The notes under the pieces: generated by a model
What the model saw: the letters and a program-made list of their open reading frames with translations, nothing else
Databases searched by the model: none
Told to the model about the DNA's origin: nothing
Source: Antonospora locustae
Taxonomy: Eukaryota > Microsporidia
Assembly: GCA_007674295.1 (NCBI GenBank)
Contig: CM017463.1
Location: forward strand, 1 to 64,000
Direction: 5' to 3'
DNA: 64,000 bases
Position numbers and translations under genes: made by a program
Shown here: one piece after another, positions 37,031-46,916 of the stretch
Position numbering within the stretch: position 1 is the first letter of the stretch
Layout of the letters: each line of letters starts with the position of its first letter

Positions 37031-38689
37031 ACTCATTCTTAATTTGATTTCCGTAATTAAAATATTACTAAAGAATTATTTATATTTTATCAGTTTTTAT
37101 TCCTTAATAGAAAAAATAAAAATATTCATGATTTTCTTCATGCGTTGTATTTTTAACCTACGTATGTCTCTAATACCAGGATGAATATAAAAAGAACAGT
37201 ACTAACCCCTATTTATGTTCATTATATGAAAATTATATATAAGATTATTTTTAAAGAAACGTTTACTATTTTATTTATGAAAGAAACAAAAATGTTTTAG
37301 AAAATAGTTTGTGAATTCTAAAACAGCATAAGACTTTCTTCTATTTCTTAAAGTGATAAAAGATTTTATTTTTAGAAGTAAAAATAAAATAAATGCAGTT
37401 ATACATTATTATAAACAACATCGAGCGTTGAATTGTATTCGCTGATAAAAGCTTTTACACTTACTAAAGTAAAATACCCTTATCATTGTTTAATATGTAT
37501 ATAATAAAACTCATACCATATGAGATTTTACTACGATCGCCATTTTCTTGTCTAAAAATTTTCTTTTATTTCAAAAATAAGGAGAGGGATGCTACTTTTT
37601 ATCTTTAAATTATTATTTATTTTTTTACCCATTTATGAAATGGGAACTAACCCCCATAAGCAGGTTTTATTATGAACCATTATTATTACAGTATGAATGA
37701 ATTATTTTTATTCCTCTCAATTCTATATGTTGTTTTAAAGCGACGAGGAATAAAAATATTCATTTTAAAATAAAAGATACTTTATGATTTTATGCATCAA
37801 ACTTTATTTTAACTGATGATGTTTGTTAAGAAGGAAACATTCATAACCCTCACAACTCTCAGACAGTATTATCAATGATTTAATTGATTATTCAATTGCT
37901 TTCATATTTTGTCACATGATTATTTAATCTTTTACGTACGGATACTCTCAAAGTGACATGATAAAATAATAAAATAAGTTACAGGACAAGATTATTATGA
38001 ACTGAATATTTAAAATACGGGCTCACTATGAATATCAGGGTTATAAAATGGAGAAGGTCATAATCAAAAGTAGCTTGTGTGAGACGTTAGTGGTGCTACT
38101 TGTTTAAGTTTTGAGGGTTTGCTAAATAAATTCTTATATATAAAGCATACCACCCTATTTAATGGACTAATATAACATTCCATAGAAGAGAAACACGTTT
38201 ACGTATTAAAGATATCATATTTCAAGGAGATGGCAGTGGGCTATCTCTTAGTAAGACTTCTTCTGATCATCCATCCTCTTCACCCTAATTCTGATCATCG
38301 GTATTTTCTTCTTATTCATCAAACAATGAAAAATACGTTAATGAAGTTCAGCTTTCTTACAGTGCGTTCATCTAACAAGTGCAATGTAGCTGCAGCAGTC
38401 TGCGTTTTATTCATCATTTGGCAATATTCATGGAACATTCAATCCATCTCACATCTTCACTGTCCAATAAGGAATCTTGGAGTAACACCATTTGGTTTCT
38501 TCTCCTAACGAATTTGATGTATCATCTCAGAAAATAGTGTCTCCATCAAATAAAAAGTTTCTCTACTGTGGAATCCACAGATTGTCTTTTTTAGCACGCA
38601 TTTTCTTTCAAAGTATTTTGATAAACGGTGAAACCCATTTTCAGTCTACAAAATTAATTCAATATATCGATGTCGCACAAACTCTTCAG
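37031..38689. other. right edge of AT block and transition
   Basis: AT-rich to about 38.2 kb, then more balanced. Frames at 38230-38508 and 38492-38773 have no motif and are not supported as genes. Confidence 0.45.
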
Positions 38690-39754
38690 CTAATCTGGAG
38701 TATCCACATCGGATCTCATTGTTCTACAGACGGTAGGTTCGTTCAAGTTCTCTTCACAATTTCTCGTTTGTGAAAAAATGCGAAGGAAGTCCCCAATGTA
38801 AGCACGTACTAGTGGACTCAGCCGTCCTTCGAGGCATTGTTTTTCCATTGCTTTGAAAAGCTGCTGGTCAGTCATTACATAGTCCAGCGATCGGTTGTTG
38901 CTTCTCGCCACAAAGTGTCTCAAGTCAAGAAGCTCCTGTTGGCCGTGCGGAGGATTGGGAATGTCAAGCAGAATCAGCCGAGATTCGAATGGACGAAGAC
39001 CGAAAGTTCGCCTTGCAACACCTGCGCGAATGTTGACCACGCTTCCTTTTACTTCACAGAAAGCCCCCTCAGTACCGGATTCGTATGCGCTGCTGTGTGT
39101 GCAAGGTACGATAGAGTGGATACCTTCGCAAAAAAGGGCCGCGCTTTCCACCGAGTAGGTTCCCCGGAAGTTGACGAGGCATTTCCAGCAATGGAAGACA
39201 GGGAACTCCACGTGGACGAAGAACTCCTGCGAGGTGTTCACAATGAAGAACCGGGAGTCAGTTCGCAGAGTAATGCATACCACAACACCTGAAAACGAGC
39301 GATACTCATCTAGAACAAGCTCTACAAAAGCGAAGGGAATAGTAACACTCTGCTCGTAGAAAATGTGAGGGTTTGATTCGAACACCAGGTCTTCTCCGCC
39401 ATTCACTGCCGCACGTTGAATTCTGCAAGTTGCCTCGGCAATTCGTGCATAGACTTCCTCCAGAGATTGGCGCCCAGAACGGTACTCGTTTGCTACGTCC
39501 ACCATCGCATATCCCGACGACACACCAATACGCAGTTCGAGATCGCCTTGCACTATACGAAGAATCTGCGGAGTCGTTCGTCGTTTTTCAAGCGCACAGA
39601 TAACGTAATCAAGATTGTTGTTGTCAAGGGAAACGATGAGACACTCAAGAGTTGCAAGAGATTGCTTGATAGCGGTGGAGTCTTCCTGTACAACAGCAGA
39701 TATATCGCAAACATTCTCGTTTATGAACTTTATTAGATCTCTGCATTCTTCCAT
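38690..39754 (-). CDS. hypothetical protein, 354 aa
   Basis: Good coding composition throughout. The start is the ATG at 39754 (MEECRDLIKF), with CCC about 10 bases upstream; the frame extends to 39772 only through a TTG codon. There is no signal peptide or membrane segment. The N-terminal third is helical (LIKFINENVCDISAVVQED), the centre mixed with several Cys (FHCWKCLVNF), and the C terminus is polar. I recognise no family. It is the first gene right of the AT block and is divergent from OLA1, with 85 bp between starts, so the two share a promoter region. Confidence 0.7.
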   Translation of the reverse strand: MEECRDLIKFINENVCDISAVVQEDSTAIKQSLATLECLIVSLDNNNLDYVICALEKRRTTPQILRIVQGDLELRIGVSSGYAMVDVANEYRSGRQSLEEVYARIAEATCRIQRAAVNGGEDLVFESNPHIFYEQSVTIPFAFVELVLDEYRSFSGVVVCITLRTDSRFFIVNTSQEFFVHVEFPVFHCWKCLVNFRGTYSVESAALFCEGIHSIVPCTHSSAYESGTEGAFCEVKGSVVNIRAGVARRTFGLRPFESRLILLDIPNPPHGQQELLDLRHFVARSNNRSLDYVMTDQQLFKAMEKQCLEGRLSPLVRAYIGDFLRIFSQTRNCEENLNEPTVCRTMRSDVDTPD

Positions 39755-39836
39755 TCTGCAGGGCGTCTTCAAATTCTCCGTATTGATGCTGTCGTAGAAG
39801 GGTAGAAAGAACGGGCAGCAGCATGCGCATTTTTAG

Positions 39837-39839
39837 CCC
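39837..39839 (+). promoter_or_regulatory. CCC start signal of OLA1
   Basis: CCC directly before the ATG at 39840, the microsporidian-type signal. Confidence 0.5.
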
Positions 39840-40922
39840 ATGGAAGAAAACATCTTCGTGCGTTCGAAGTCGAACAATCTTGCGATGGGAGTCGTTGGAA
39901 TCCCAAACGTTGGAAAAAGCACGCTTTTCAACCATGTGACGGGGCTTGGTGTAGCAGCCTCGAACTATCCTTTCTGTACGATCAACCCGTCCGAAGGAGT
40001 TGTCCCCATTCCGGACACTCGCCTGGACTTCCTCAAATCAATTTACAACCCAAAATCACTTGTCCCTGCGTATTTGCGTATCGTCGACATCGCGGGGCTT
40101 GTGAAGGGCGCAAGTGAGGGCGAAGGCCTTGGAAATGCGTTTCTCGACCACATACGGTCCGTAGACGGAATCTTTCACGTAGTGCGCTGCTTTCCAGAAA
40201 ACGAGGTTGTCCGCGCGGACGAAATCGACCCTCTCAGAGATATCCACGTTGTTAACGAGGAGCTGCGCCTGAAGGACCTGCAGATGGTGAACAAGGCGCT
40301 CGCAAACAGGAAGACAAAGGACGAGCACGGCCTCTACAGGAGAGTCGTTGAAGTTCTGGAAAGCAAGTGGGTGAAGGATGCACAATGGTCGCCTGAGGAC
40401 GCCAAGACGATAGTGAAGCTTAACTTGCTCACAACAAAGAACGTCGTCTACCTCGCAAACATTGGCGAGCGTGAGTACGAATTTATGACTCTTCGACAGA
40501 GCGCGGAGGAGGCAGCTGCAAAGGGCTTTGACAGAAAAAAGCTCTGCTTTCGGTACCTCAAACAAATTGAACACCTGAAGCCGCTTGTGTTCACAAAGAA
40601 TCGAATTGATGTGTCGGCGCTTGTGCGGAGAGGATACAAAGCGCTTGGCCTCATCAACTTCTTCACAGCAGGAAAGGATGAGGTTAGGGCTTGGACGATA
40701 CGTGCAGAAACGCCCATTAATAAAGCAGGAGGCGTGATACACTCGGACTTTGTCACGTACTTCATCGCAGCGGATGTCATCGAGATGGAGACACTCATTC
40801 AGCTCGGAAGTGAAGCAGAGGCAAAGAAAGCCGGAAAGTGCCTCTCAAAGGGAAAGGGCTACAACGTAAAGGACGGTGACGTCATCGTTTTTAAGGCAAA
40901 TCCAACAAAGAAAAAAAAGTAG
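39840..40922 (+). CDS. OLA1: Obg-like ATPase 1 (YchF/OLA1 family)
   Basis: Translation-associated P-loop ATPase that binds ribosomes. The 360-residue length is close to the family norm. Visible motifs: P-loop GIPNVGKST at residues 20-28, switch region with [35 protein letters not shown] (DxxG), and a NIGE element at the G4 position, where GTPases have NKxD. That replacement is what gives YchF/OLA1 proteins ATP preference. The C-terminal TGS-type domain is present ([17 protein letters not shown]). CCC directly abuts the ATG at 39840. Confidence 0.96.
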   Translation: MEENIFVRSKSNNLAMGVVGIPNVGKSTLFNHVTGLGVAASNYPFCTINPSEGVVPIPDTRLDFLKSIYNPKSLVPAYLRIVDIAGLVKGASEGEGLGNAFLDHIRSVDGIFHVVRCFPENEVVRADEIDPLRDIHVVNEELRLKDLQMVNKALANRKTKDEHGLYRRVVEVLESKWVKDAQWSPEDAKTIVKLNLLTTKNVVYLANIGEREYEFMTLRQSAEEAAAKGFDRKKLCFRYLKQIEHLKPLVFTKNRIDVSALVRRGYKALGLINFFTAGKDEVRAWTIRAETPINKAGGVIHSDFVTYFIAADVIEMETLIQLGSEAEAKKAGKCLSKGKGYNVKDGDVIVFKANPTKKKK

Positions 40923-41198
40923 CTTGCAGGCGCATTTTTAAACCGCAAGGTGAGCTTCGTCATAAATTCTCGTTTATTTTCAAGTTTTCAGCGTTTCCAG
41001 TTGTCTTGTACACTAAGAAGCTTTCCACACATGCGTGCCAGAAAACGGAACCTCTACGGAGAAATTCCGAGAGAGCTGCTGCATCAGAAAAGCGGGTGCA
41101 GTGCCTGGAATTTGTGACTTTCAGAATCTGACTTCCAAAGGGCTTCTGGAGAAAAACACGAGAGATAACACATCTGAAAGGAGATTTTCACGTGTTTG

Positions 41199-42695
41199 TT
41201 ATGCACGCCTTCTGACAATGGAAGAAGTCCCGCTGTCCTCGATGATGTAGTCCATTCGCTTGAGCTCCTCCCGCACATTATCGCACAATTGGTAGAGTTC
41301 GGGGTAAGGACGACGTTCTCTCGCAAACTTACGAACCTCTTTGCGAAAATTGCACAGTAGATGGGCGATCTCAAATTCCATTCCCTTCTCGGTGCGTTCT
41401 TCTCCGAGAAGACCGAAAATCCTGCACATCTTTGCAACGTAGCTTCCAATCATTGCGAGCACTGCGCCGTCAACATTCACTGCCCTTTTATGCACAGACG
41501 AGACAAGGTCGCTTAGCAGAAGAACGGCCTTCCGCGTGTCAACATTGTTACACAGCGCTTTGTGAACCTCGTACTTCGTCTTTTCTAGAAGTGAAACCAC
41601 TTCCCCAGTCTCAGCGGTGCTTTCCACTACGCATCCTACCTTCTCCCGTGCCTCGCAAAACGATAGGAAGTTTACGATCTTCTGCTCCACACTTTTCGCA
41701 TATTCGAGCGACTGCGCACCGAATTCCATGTCGTTTCCCCAGTGGTGCAGAAGAAAAAGCATTCGCAGCGTCCGTGGTTCTGTGCTTTTGAGAATCTCGC
41801 GTATCGTCACGAAGTTCTTGAGAGACTTCGACATCTTGCAGCCTTCCACGTGCAAGTGTCCCGTGTGAATAAAAAACTTCGTCCACTGACTTTCACCAAG
41901 ACGCTCCTTTCCAAGAAACGCCTGACTCTGCGCTATCTCGTTCTCGTGATGGGGAAAGGCGAGGTCGATCCCTCCGGAGTGGACATCAAGTACACCAAGA
42001 GTGTCAATCGCCATCGTACTGCACTCAATGTGCCACCCAGGCCTTCCGTCTCCCCATTTCGATGCATATCGTGGTTCATGCTCCTTTGCCTTTTTCCAGA
42101 GCACAAAGTCTGTCTTGTGCTTCTTCTCTGTCGCAACCTCCGTCTCGTCAATCGCTTCAGGACCTACGAAAATGGGAGTTTTCCAGTGCTTCTTGTACTT
42201 CTGCAAGTCAAAGTAGACGCTTCCATTTGCTTCGTAAGCGAAGCCCTGCTGCTCGAGCTTCTCTACGAAGTTCCGTATTTTCTCGATGTAATTCGTGACA
42301 CGCACAACAACCGTTGGCATTAACACGCCAAGCGCCGTCATGTCTTCAAAAAACTCCGCTTCAAAATGCATTGCAATCTCTTCGCAAGCCTTTTCAAGAT
42401 TCTCGGTATTAAGCTCGTACGCCCGTTTAATTATCTTGTCGTCAATGTTTGTGATGTTCATCACGTAAACGACGTGGTAGCCAAAGTACTCGCTGAGTAC
42501 CCGCCGAATGATGTCAAACGACACGTACGTCCTTGCATGGCCTAAATGCGCCGAGTCGTAGACGGTGGGGCCACATACGTACCACTTCACAACGTTTTCC
42601 AGTCGCGTATCAAACTCCTCGCAAGTCTTCGTGATGCTGTTGTAAAATCGGAGCTTTGGCACCGCTTCTGTTTGTTTCTCACCCTCTTCTGTCAT
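41199..42695 (-). CDS. cysteinyl-tRNA synthetase
   Basis: Class I synthetase charging tRNA-Cys. The 498-residue protein has the expected order: YVCGPTVYDSAHLGHARTY near residue 40 (zinc-binding Cys and the HIGH-type motif as HLGH), NITNIDDKII, WHIECS and HHENEIAQSQA (further zinc ligands), and the KMSKSLKNF loop. The C-terminal helical domain has EKGMEFEIAHLLCNFRKEVRKFARER. CCC lies about 8 bases upstream of the ATG at 42695. It converges on OLA1 with about 275 bp between stops. Confidence 0.97.
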   Translation of the reverse strand: MTEEGEKQTEAVPKLRFYNSITKTCEEFDTRLENVVKWYVCGPTVYDSAHLGHARTYVSFDIIRRVLSEYFGYHVVYVMNITNIDDKIIKRAYELNTENLEKACEEIAMHFEAEFFEDMTALGVLMPTVVVRVTNYIEKIRNFVEKLEQQGFAYEANGSVYFDLQKYKKHWKTPIFVGPEAIDETEVATEKKHKTDFVLWKKAKEHEPRYASKWGDGRPGWHIECSTMAIDTLGVLDVHSGGIDLAFPHHENEIAQSQAFLGKERLGESQWTKFFIHTGHLHVEGCKMSKSLKNFVTIREILKSTEPRTLRMLFLLHHWGNDMEFGAQSLEYAKSVEQKIVNFLSFCEAREKVGCVVESTAETGEVVSLLEKTKYEVHKALCNNVDTRKAVLLLSDLVSSVHKRAVNVDGAVLAMIGSYVAKMCRIFGLLGEERTEKGMEFEIAHLLCNFRKEVRKFARERRPYPELYQLCDNVREELKRMDYIIEDSGTSSIVRRRA

Positions 42696-42961
42696 TGCTA
42701 TGGGTTTCGTGCAAAAGGTTTATTTGTGCAGGTGCGGGCCACGTCGCATTCTCTGCATTTCTTTCGTTTCTCAACGCGCACACCTTCGCCGTGCAAGAAA
42801 TTCTCTTTTGCTTGTCCTGGCATCGCATTTGCAATTTCCAAACCCCGAAATTAAAAGACGCCCAAGCAGAAAGCCTCACACATAGCGAAGACGCGTGTTA
42901 TTCTTCGCTCGTTTTTTTGGTGAAGTGCGTGACATTTGCAAGTTTAATTAAGAAATAGTTG

Positions 42962-45121
42962 TCAGAAATACATAAAGGTTGCATCGTCTGTGACATCGTC
43001 CATGCCTACGCTTTTTTCCTCATTGAGATTGCTTGTTTCTGGTTGATGGCGGCTCTCTGTACTCTGCACATTCTTCTTGTTGTTCATCTTCAGTTCTATT
43101 TTTTCTACTGTTGCCTTGACGCGTTCTATAAGCTCTGTTTTCTTTCCGTTATGGCAGAGACCAAATTCCTTCATCAGGTTCTTCAGTTGCATGACCGTTA
43201 CATTGTCGTAGTTGATGCCGCGTGTCCTCTCGAGAAAAATGCTTCCAATCTTCATAAACTCAGGTGTGTTAGAGGTGGAGTTCAGAAATAAAGGCAGAAT
43301 CTGATGGTTATTTTTCTCAACGGGTATCTGTGTGATCGTTCCCAAGTACATCTTCTTATGTACGTAGTCCAGGTTCGAATATTTCGAAGGGTGCACAAAG
43401 CTGTGACCTTGATTGATGTACTGCCAGAGAAGTGGATTGTTTTTTCGCTTCTTTCTGTTTACCCACATCGAGTAGTTCTGAAACAGTGGGTTGTTCGGAT
43501 TTGGCTCAAAGCTTGACACGTTTGAAGAGTGCGAAAGTGTCTGCCCAAGCGACGTTCCTGCGCTGTACTTCGAATTGATGTACTGTGCTATGCTCTGGTC
43601 GCTTGCAGAAAGCTTGTCGCCCTCGACGTCTTGCTGCCGGTAGAGGTGCGGCACATGCTCAAAGCCAGAATGCACATCCTGAATCACATCCGAAGAGCGC
43701 CTACCGCTTTGATATCGCAATCCATCGATGTTCATCGTGTATTGAACGTTGTTCTGGTATCCTACAGATCCATCTCGCCAGTATGCAGCCTGTTGTGCCA
43801 GGTCGAGTTCACTGACTCCCTTCAGCTCCGCGAAGCCACTCTCTGCATACTGCTGCGAAAACCCTTCTTGGTCTTCCCGTTTGTAGGCAGCATAATTCTC
43901 TCCCCTGTGCATAGCGTCTTGGTAGCGTCCCTGTCTGCACATCGAAAAACTGTTTGTACCGGTCTGATCGCCCATCGACATCGCAAAATTGCAGCCTGCA
44001 ACCGTAAACATGTTTCCAGGCGCATCACTCTGTATATGGTCGCAGTAGTCTTGCATTTCGTATTGGTACATAGCCTCTCTGCGATGCCGGCCATAACCCT
44101 CCACGCCATGCTTTCCAGACACACTGGTCATATTTTGCTCCCTTGTGTAAAACCTTCTTTGTGAGTAGTCCACTGTAACATCCGCTTGTCCAGCGCTGTA
44201 CAGGTTGCAATGAGTGTTCTGTCGCGGCTCAAGGCCATAGAAATCAACCTCATGTCTTGTTCCAAACCTCGGGCTGAACTCGCTGCTTTTATTTATATTG
44301 CCTTCCTGGCTTCCGTACCTTTCTCTGCAATAATCTGCAGCTAGCACATCACCCCGATGGCTTAGGGTCTCTCCTGCACAGGTTCTCTGTGAACATGCTT
44401 CGCTTTGCCTTGTGTTGTTACTAAATGCAGTGTCACAACTGACTTTGAGATCTTCAGTAACATGTGCAGGATCATGCGTAGCTGATGAGTCGTCATTGCT
44501 GCATTCTTTGTGCATATTTCTGGAATCTGCAGTCCAATCTGCTTTTACTTCGTTTGGATTATTCTCTGTCCAACCGGAGACACTCCCGGTACTGCACTCG
44601 CTATCCTTAAACTGGCCGATCACAAAATCATCAAGTGTCGATATGTTCCTTGGTGTAAGGCCCAACTTTCTTTCTATATGTGAATCACCTCTCTTTATCC
44701 TTTCATCTCTCAACTGTGACATTGAGTAGTTGTCCGACATGTTCTTGTCAGGAAATATACTTGATATGTGCGATAATATCTGCCCCTGGCTCTGAAATAT
44801 CTCCTTTTCTGTGTCTCCATCTCGCTTTTCAAAATCAAATCTAGGTCTTTCACTACATATTCCCCATCTTCTATTTAAATCTTTTGGTTTCAGGTAATTT
44901 TCGAGGTTGTTTTGATTTATGTCTAATTTGTTTCTATCAACATACTTTATGTATTCCCGTTGTAGCAGATCATTTACACTTTCCTCCGTACTCACATCGA
45001 GCGTTCCTTCAAAATCAATGTCTTTTCTCTCGTGTTGTACTGGAGATGTCGGCTGAAAGCCCATTTCGCGAGACTTTCTCGGTCTACCCCTCTGTGGTAT
45101 GTTAATTTCATCTTTATCCAT
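42962..45121 (-). CDS. AT-hook and SAP-domain protein
   Basis: A 719-residue, largely disordered protein rich in Asn, Ser, Gln, Tyr and Asp. The extreme N terminus holds a canonical AT-hook (RGRPRK, residues 11-16), which binds the minor groove of AT-rich DNA. Near the C terminus, at about residues 638-675, is a SAP-type helix-turn-helix (MQLKNLMKEFGLCHNGKKTELIERV), a motif of scaffold-attachment and chromatin proteins. The long middle has no recognised domain; a conserved-looking stretch precedes the SAP motif. A GGGCC tract lies upstream of the ATG at 45121. Both motifs point to a chromatin or DNA-scaffold role. It is encoded about 5 kb from the edge of the AT block, and such a protein would be a natural ligand for it, which is inference. 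Confidence 0.75.
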   Translation of the reverse strand: MDKDEINIPQRGRPRKSREMGFQPTSPVQHERKDIDFEGTLDVSTEESVNDLLQREYIKYVDRNKLDINQNNLENYLKPKDLNRRWGICSERPRFDFEKRDGDTEKEIFQSQGQILSHISSIFPDKNMSDNYSMSQLRDERIKRGDSHIERKLGLTPRNISTLDDFVIGQFKDSECSTGSVSGWTENNPNEVKADWTADSRNMHKECSNDDSSATHDPAHVTEDLKVSCDTAFSNNTRQSEACSQRTCAGETLSHRGDVLAADYCRERYGSQEGNINKSSEFSPRFGTRHEVDFYGLEPRQNTHCNLYSAGQADVTVDYSQRRFYTREQNMTSVSGKHGVEGYGRHRREAMYQYEMQDYCDHIQSDAPGNMFTVAGCNFAMSMGDQTGTNSFSMCRQGRYQDAMHRGENYAAYKREDQEGFSQQYAESGFAELKGVSELDLAQQAAYWRDGSVGYQNNVQYTMNIDGLRYQSGRRSSDVIQDVHSGFEHVPHLYRQQDVEGDKLSASDQSIAQYINSKYSAGTSLGQTLSHSSNVSSFEPNPNNPLFQNYSMWVNRKKRKNNPLLWQYINQGHSFVHPSKYSNLDYVHKKMYLGTITQIPVEKNNHQILPLFLNSTSNTPEFMKIGSIFLERTRGINYDNVTVMQLKNLMKEFGLCHNGKKTELIERVKATVEKIELKMNNKKNVQSTESRHQPETSNLNEEKSVGMDDVTDDATFMYF

Positions 45122-45909
45122 GTGGCCCTGTTGTTTAGTTTTAGTTTATATTCTTCGTCTGTTTCATGACCTACCAATTACCAGTTTCTCTTTGGAACCA
45201 GGTAGCAATCCCTTGGCAGTGCATTCTGGCATGCAGTCGCTATTTCTAGGCATAATACCAAGCAACTAACTTAACTTTGAAACCGCGCTAAAATATGTTG
45301 GCACTACAATTCTCTAAAAACGCTTCTGTGGACAACATTACTGTACATGGTTCTACTATTTTATTTGGAGAAAAGTCAACTTTGTGCACCGGCTTGTGTC
45401 ACGAACAGCTAGCTTATATTATGTAAAAACTACTTTTCAAAGATACACAGAACATATGACATCTACCGTCTTTTATGGACATTTTGTAAATTTAAGCCAC
45501 AGCACACGGTTGTTCGCAGTCGACTAGATGTTTTTGTCTCCCAGTTTGAATTCAAGTAATATCTCCGATAGTTTACTCAAAAAGGACTTTTTTTTTCATT
45601 CAATGCTTATTATCAAAAGCCAGCAGTGACTAAACTGCCTTATATTTTTAGAGAGAAAGAACGTGTATATATCTGAAGTAAGCAAGAGGTTCATAATTAG
45701 TAGAAAGTCAAGATAGGTCATACAAAAACAAAACACAGGATTTGTACGTAATTAAAGACGTTGGTGCACAGTGTGCTCTTATTTTAAGCGCAAAAATTTA
45801 AACTGAAAATATTCTAAAACGACATTTAACAAATATGAAATAGGTTCCTAAAATGGAATTTGATTGATGCTGACTTCATTTTTAATCACATAAATGAAGA
45901 AAAACATCA
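45122..45909. other. intergenic, AT-rich, nothing recognised
   Basis: About 790 bases between divergently arranged genes. No open frame, tRNA or snRNA signature is recognised. Confidence 0.5.
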
Positions 45910-45913
45910 CCCC
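45910..45913 (+). promoter_or_regulatory. CCCC start signal
   Basis: Directly abuts the ATG at 45914 in AT-rich surroundings; supports that start and the pairing with the paralogue at 10256. Confidence 0.55.
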
Positions 45914-46453
45914 ATGAATACTTTGAATAGCGAAAGTAATAACGACGCTACATTTCTGAATTGCTTCTGGCGGTCATTAATGTTCAAGAGAATCTCATAT
46001 CTCAATAAGTCTGATAGTGTTGCATTGTTTTTCAAAACATGTAGTATTTACAGTCTCATTTATATACTGGATTCTGTGTTACCATTGTTTTTAGCAAGAA
46101 ATTTCCAATTTAATGATATATATGCTACAACGGTTTCTATAATATCTAAGATCTTTCGCAATGTTGTGTCTATGTTTTTAATTTGTTTCATTCTCAATAT
46201 ATTTCTTGCCAATAGTTTCATAAGAATCGTAAATCTTTTCATGTTTTCCGGAGTTCACATACTGGTTTTTAGAATTTTTGTTTCAATTTATTTTCAATGC
46301 AGTAATACTGCCCTAATAAACCGTTCAGAAGGTAGCAAGAAATATAACTTGTTAACACAAGAAGGATATGTCATTATAGCCCTATATATGTTTACACCTA
46401 TAATATCTATCTTTCTTCTCATCAGAAACATACGAGCGCTCAGAAAAAAATAA
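45914..46453 (+). CDS. multi-pass membrane protein, paralogue of 10256-10795
   Basis: A 179-residue protein with about four hydrophobic segments. It starts at the ATG at 45914, directly preceded by CCCC; the frame continues upstream only to a TTG. It shares with the gene at 10256 the N-terminal C-x2-RSL-x-FK-x-IS-x-L motif, the layout of membrane segments and the C-terminal LLIRNIRALRKK. Identity between helices is low, so the duplication is old. The gene is much more AT-rich than its neighbours (many AAT, TTT and ATA codons). It ends 27 bases before a tRNA gene. No family is recognised. Confidence 0.65.
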   Translation: MNTLNSESNNDATFLNCFWRSLMFKRISYLNKSDSVALFFKTCSIYSLIYILDSVLPLFLARNFQFNDIYATTVSIISKIFRNVVSMFLICFILNIFLANSFIRIVNLFMFSGVHILVFRIFVSIYFQCSNTALINRSEGSKKYNLLTQEGYVIIALYMFTPIISIFLLIRNIRALRKK

Positions 46454-46480
46454 ATTCGCTTTCACACGTCTCCGCAAAAC

Positions 46481-46552
46481 AGGTCCCACCGAGATTCGAA
46501 CTCGGGTTTCGAGAATCAGAATCTCGAGTGATAACCACTACACTATGGAACC
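46481..46552 (-). tRNA. tRNA-Gln (anticodon CUG)
   Basis: 72 bases fold as a standard cloverleaf on the minus strand: acceptor GGTTCCA pairing with TGGGACC (one G-T pair), a D-arm TAGTGTAGTGGTTATCAC, anticodon stem CGAGA/TCTCG with the 7-base loop TTCTGAT (anticodon CTG), and T-arm CCGAG-TTCGAAT-CTCGG. The internal A and B boxes for RNA polymerase III are therefore present. CCA is not encoded and no intron is seen. Confidence 0.93.
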
Positions 46553-46916
46553 AGCGACACACTCTCTCGTGATATACGTCAAGCTCGCTCGCTTACTTCT
46601 CAAAGCGACTCTCGAGGTCGCCTCGCCCGCCCCTGCAGAACTCCGGCAGCATCCATGCCATTCGCCCTCGCTCGCTGCTTCTCCCCGCGCCGTCTTTTGT
46701 GAGATACGTAGCCATTTTTGTCTCAAGACTCGCATGCTCCTTCTCTGCTGCCTCCACTCTCACACGCGTTTCGTGTCTGCTTGGATGCCACTTCTTCTTG
46801 CAGTTTATGTTTCTGCCTCCCATGGGCTCGCTTGCTCTTTCTTTGTCTCGTTCTGCGTCCGGTGCTGCTGGGCCCTGCGGACTGCGAAGCGAAATCAGTG
46901 GCCCCTTCACCAGAGG
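46553..46916. other. intergenic, no supported gene
   Basis: C-rich stretch between the tRNA and the L7Ae-like gene. The frame at 46917 stays open through it, but it begins inside the tRNA and the sequence is not protein-like. Confidence 0.45.

Larger units (their letters stand above)
11329..38200. other. 27-kb AT-rich, gene-free block (candidate centromere)
   Basis: By eye about four-fifths A+T throughout, with no open frame that looks like a gene on either strand; the longest frames (72-120 codons) are low-complexity and lack motifs. Composition changes sharply at both edges. The edges carry inward-facing telomere-type tracts and an identical 90-bp direct repeat. Small islands of higher G+C (about 15335-15600, 18955-19130, 22190-22480, 27740-27960, 28500-29050 and 30740-31700) look like decayed older sequence. 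Such a block is very unusual in a compact microsporidian genome. A regional AT-rich centromere and a decayed subtelomere-to-subtelomere fusion are the leading explanations; the sequence alone does not decide. Confidence 0.6.

Noticed and set aside
38230..38773. Two overlapping plus-strand frames at the right edge of the block
   Set aside because: No start signal, leader or motif; the second overlaps the end of the minus-strand gene at 38690.
46545..46916. Upstream extension of the L7Ae-like frame
   Set aside because: It begins inside the tRNA-Gln gene and its translation is not protein-like; the ATG at 46917 is used.
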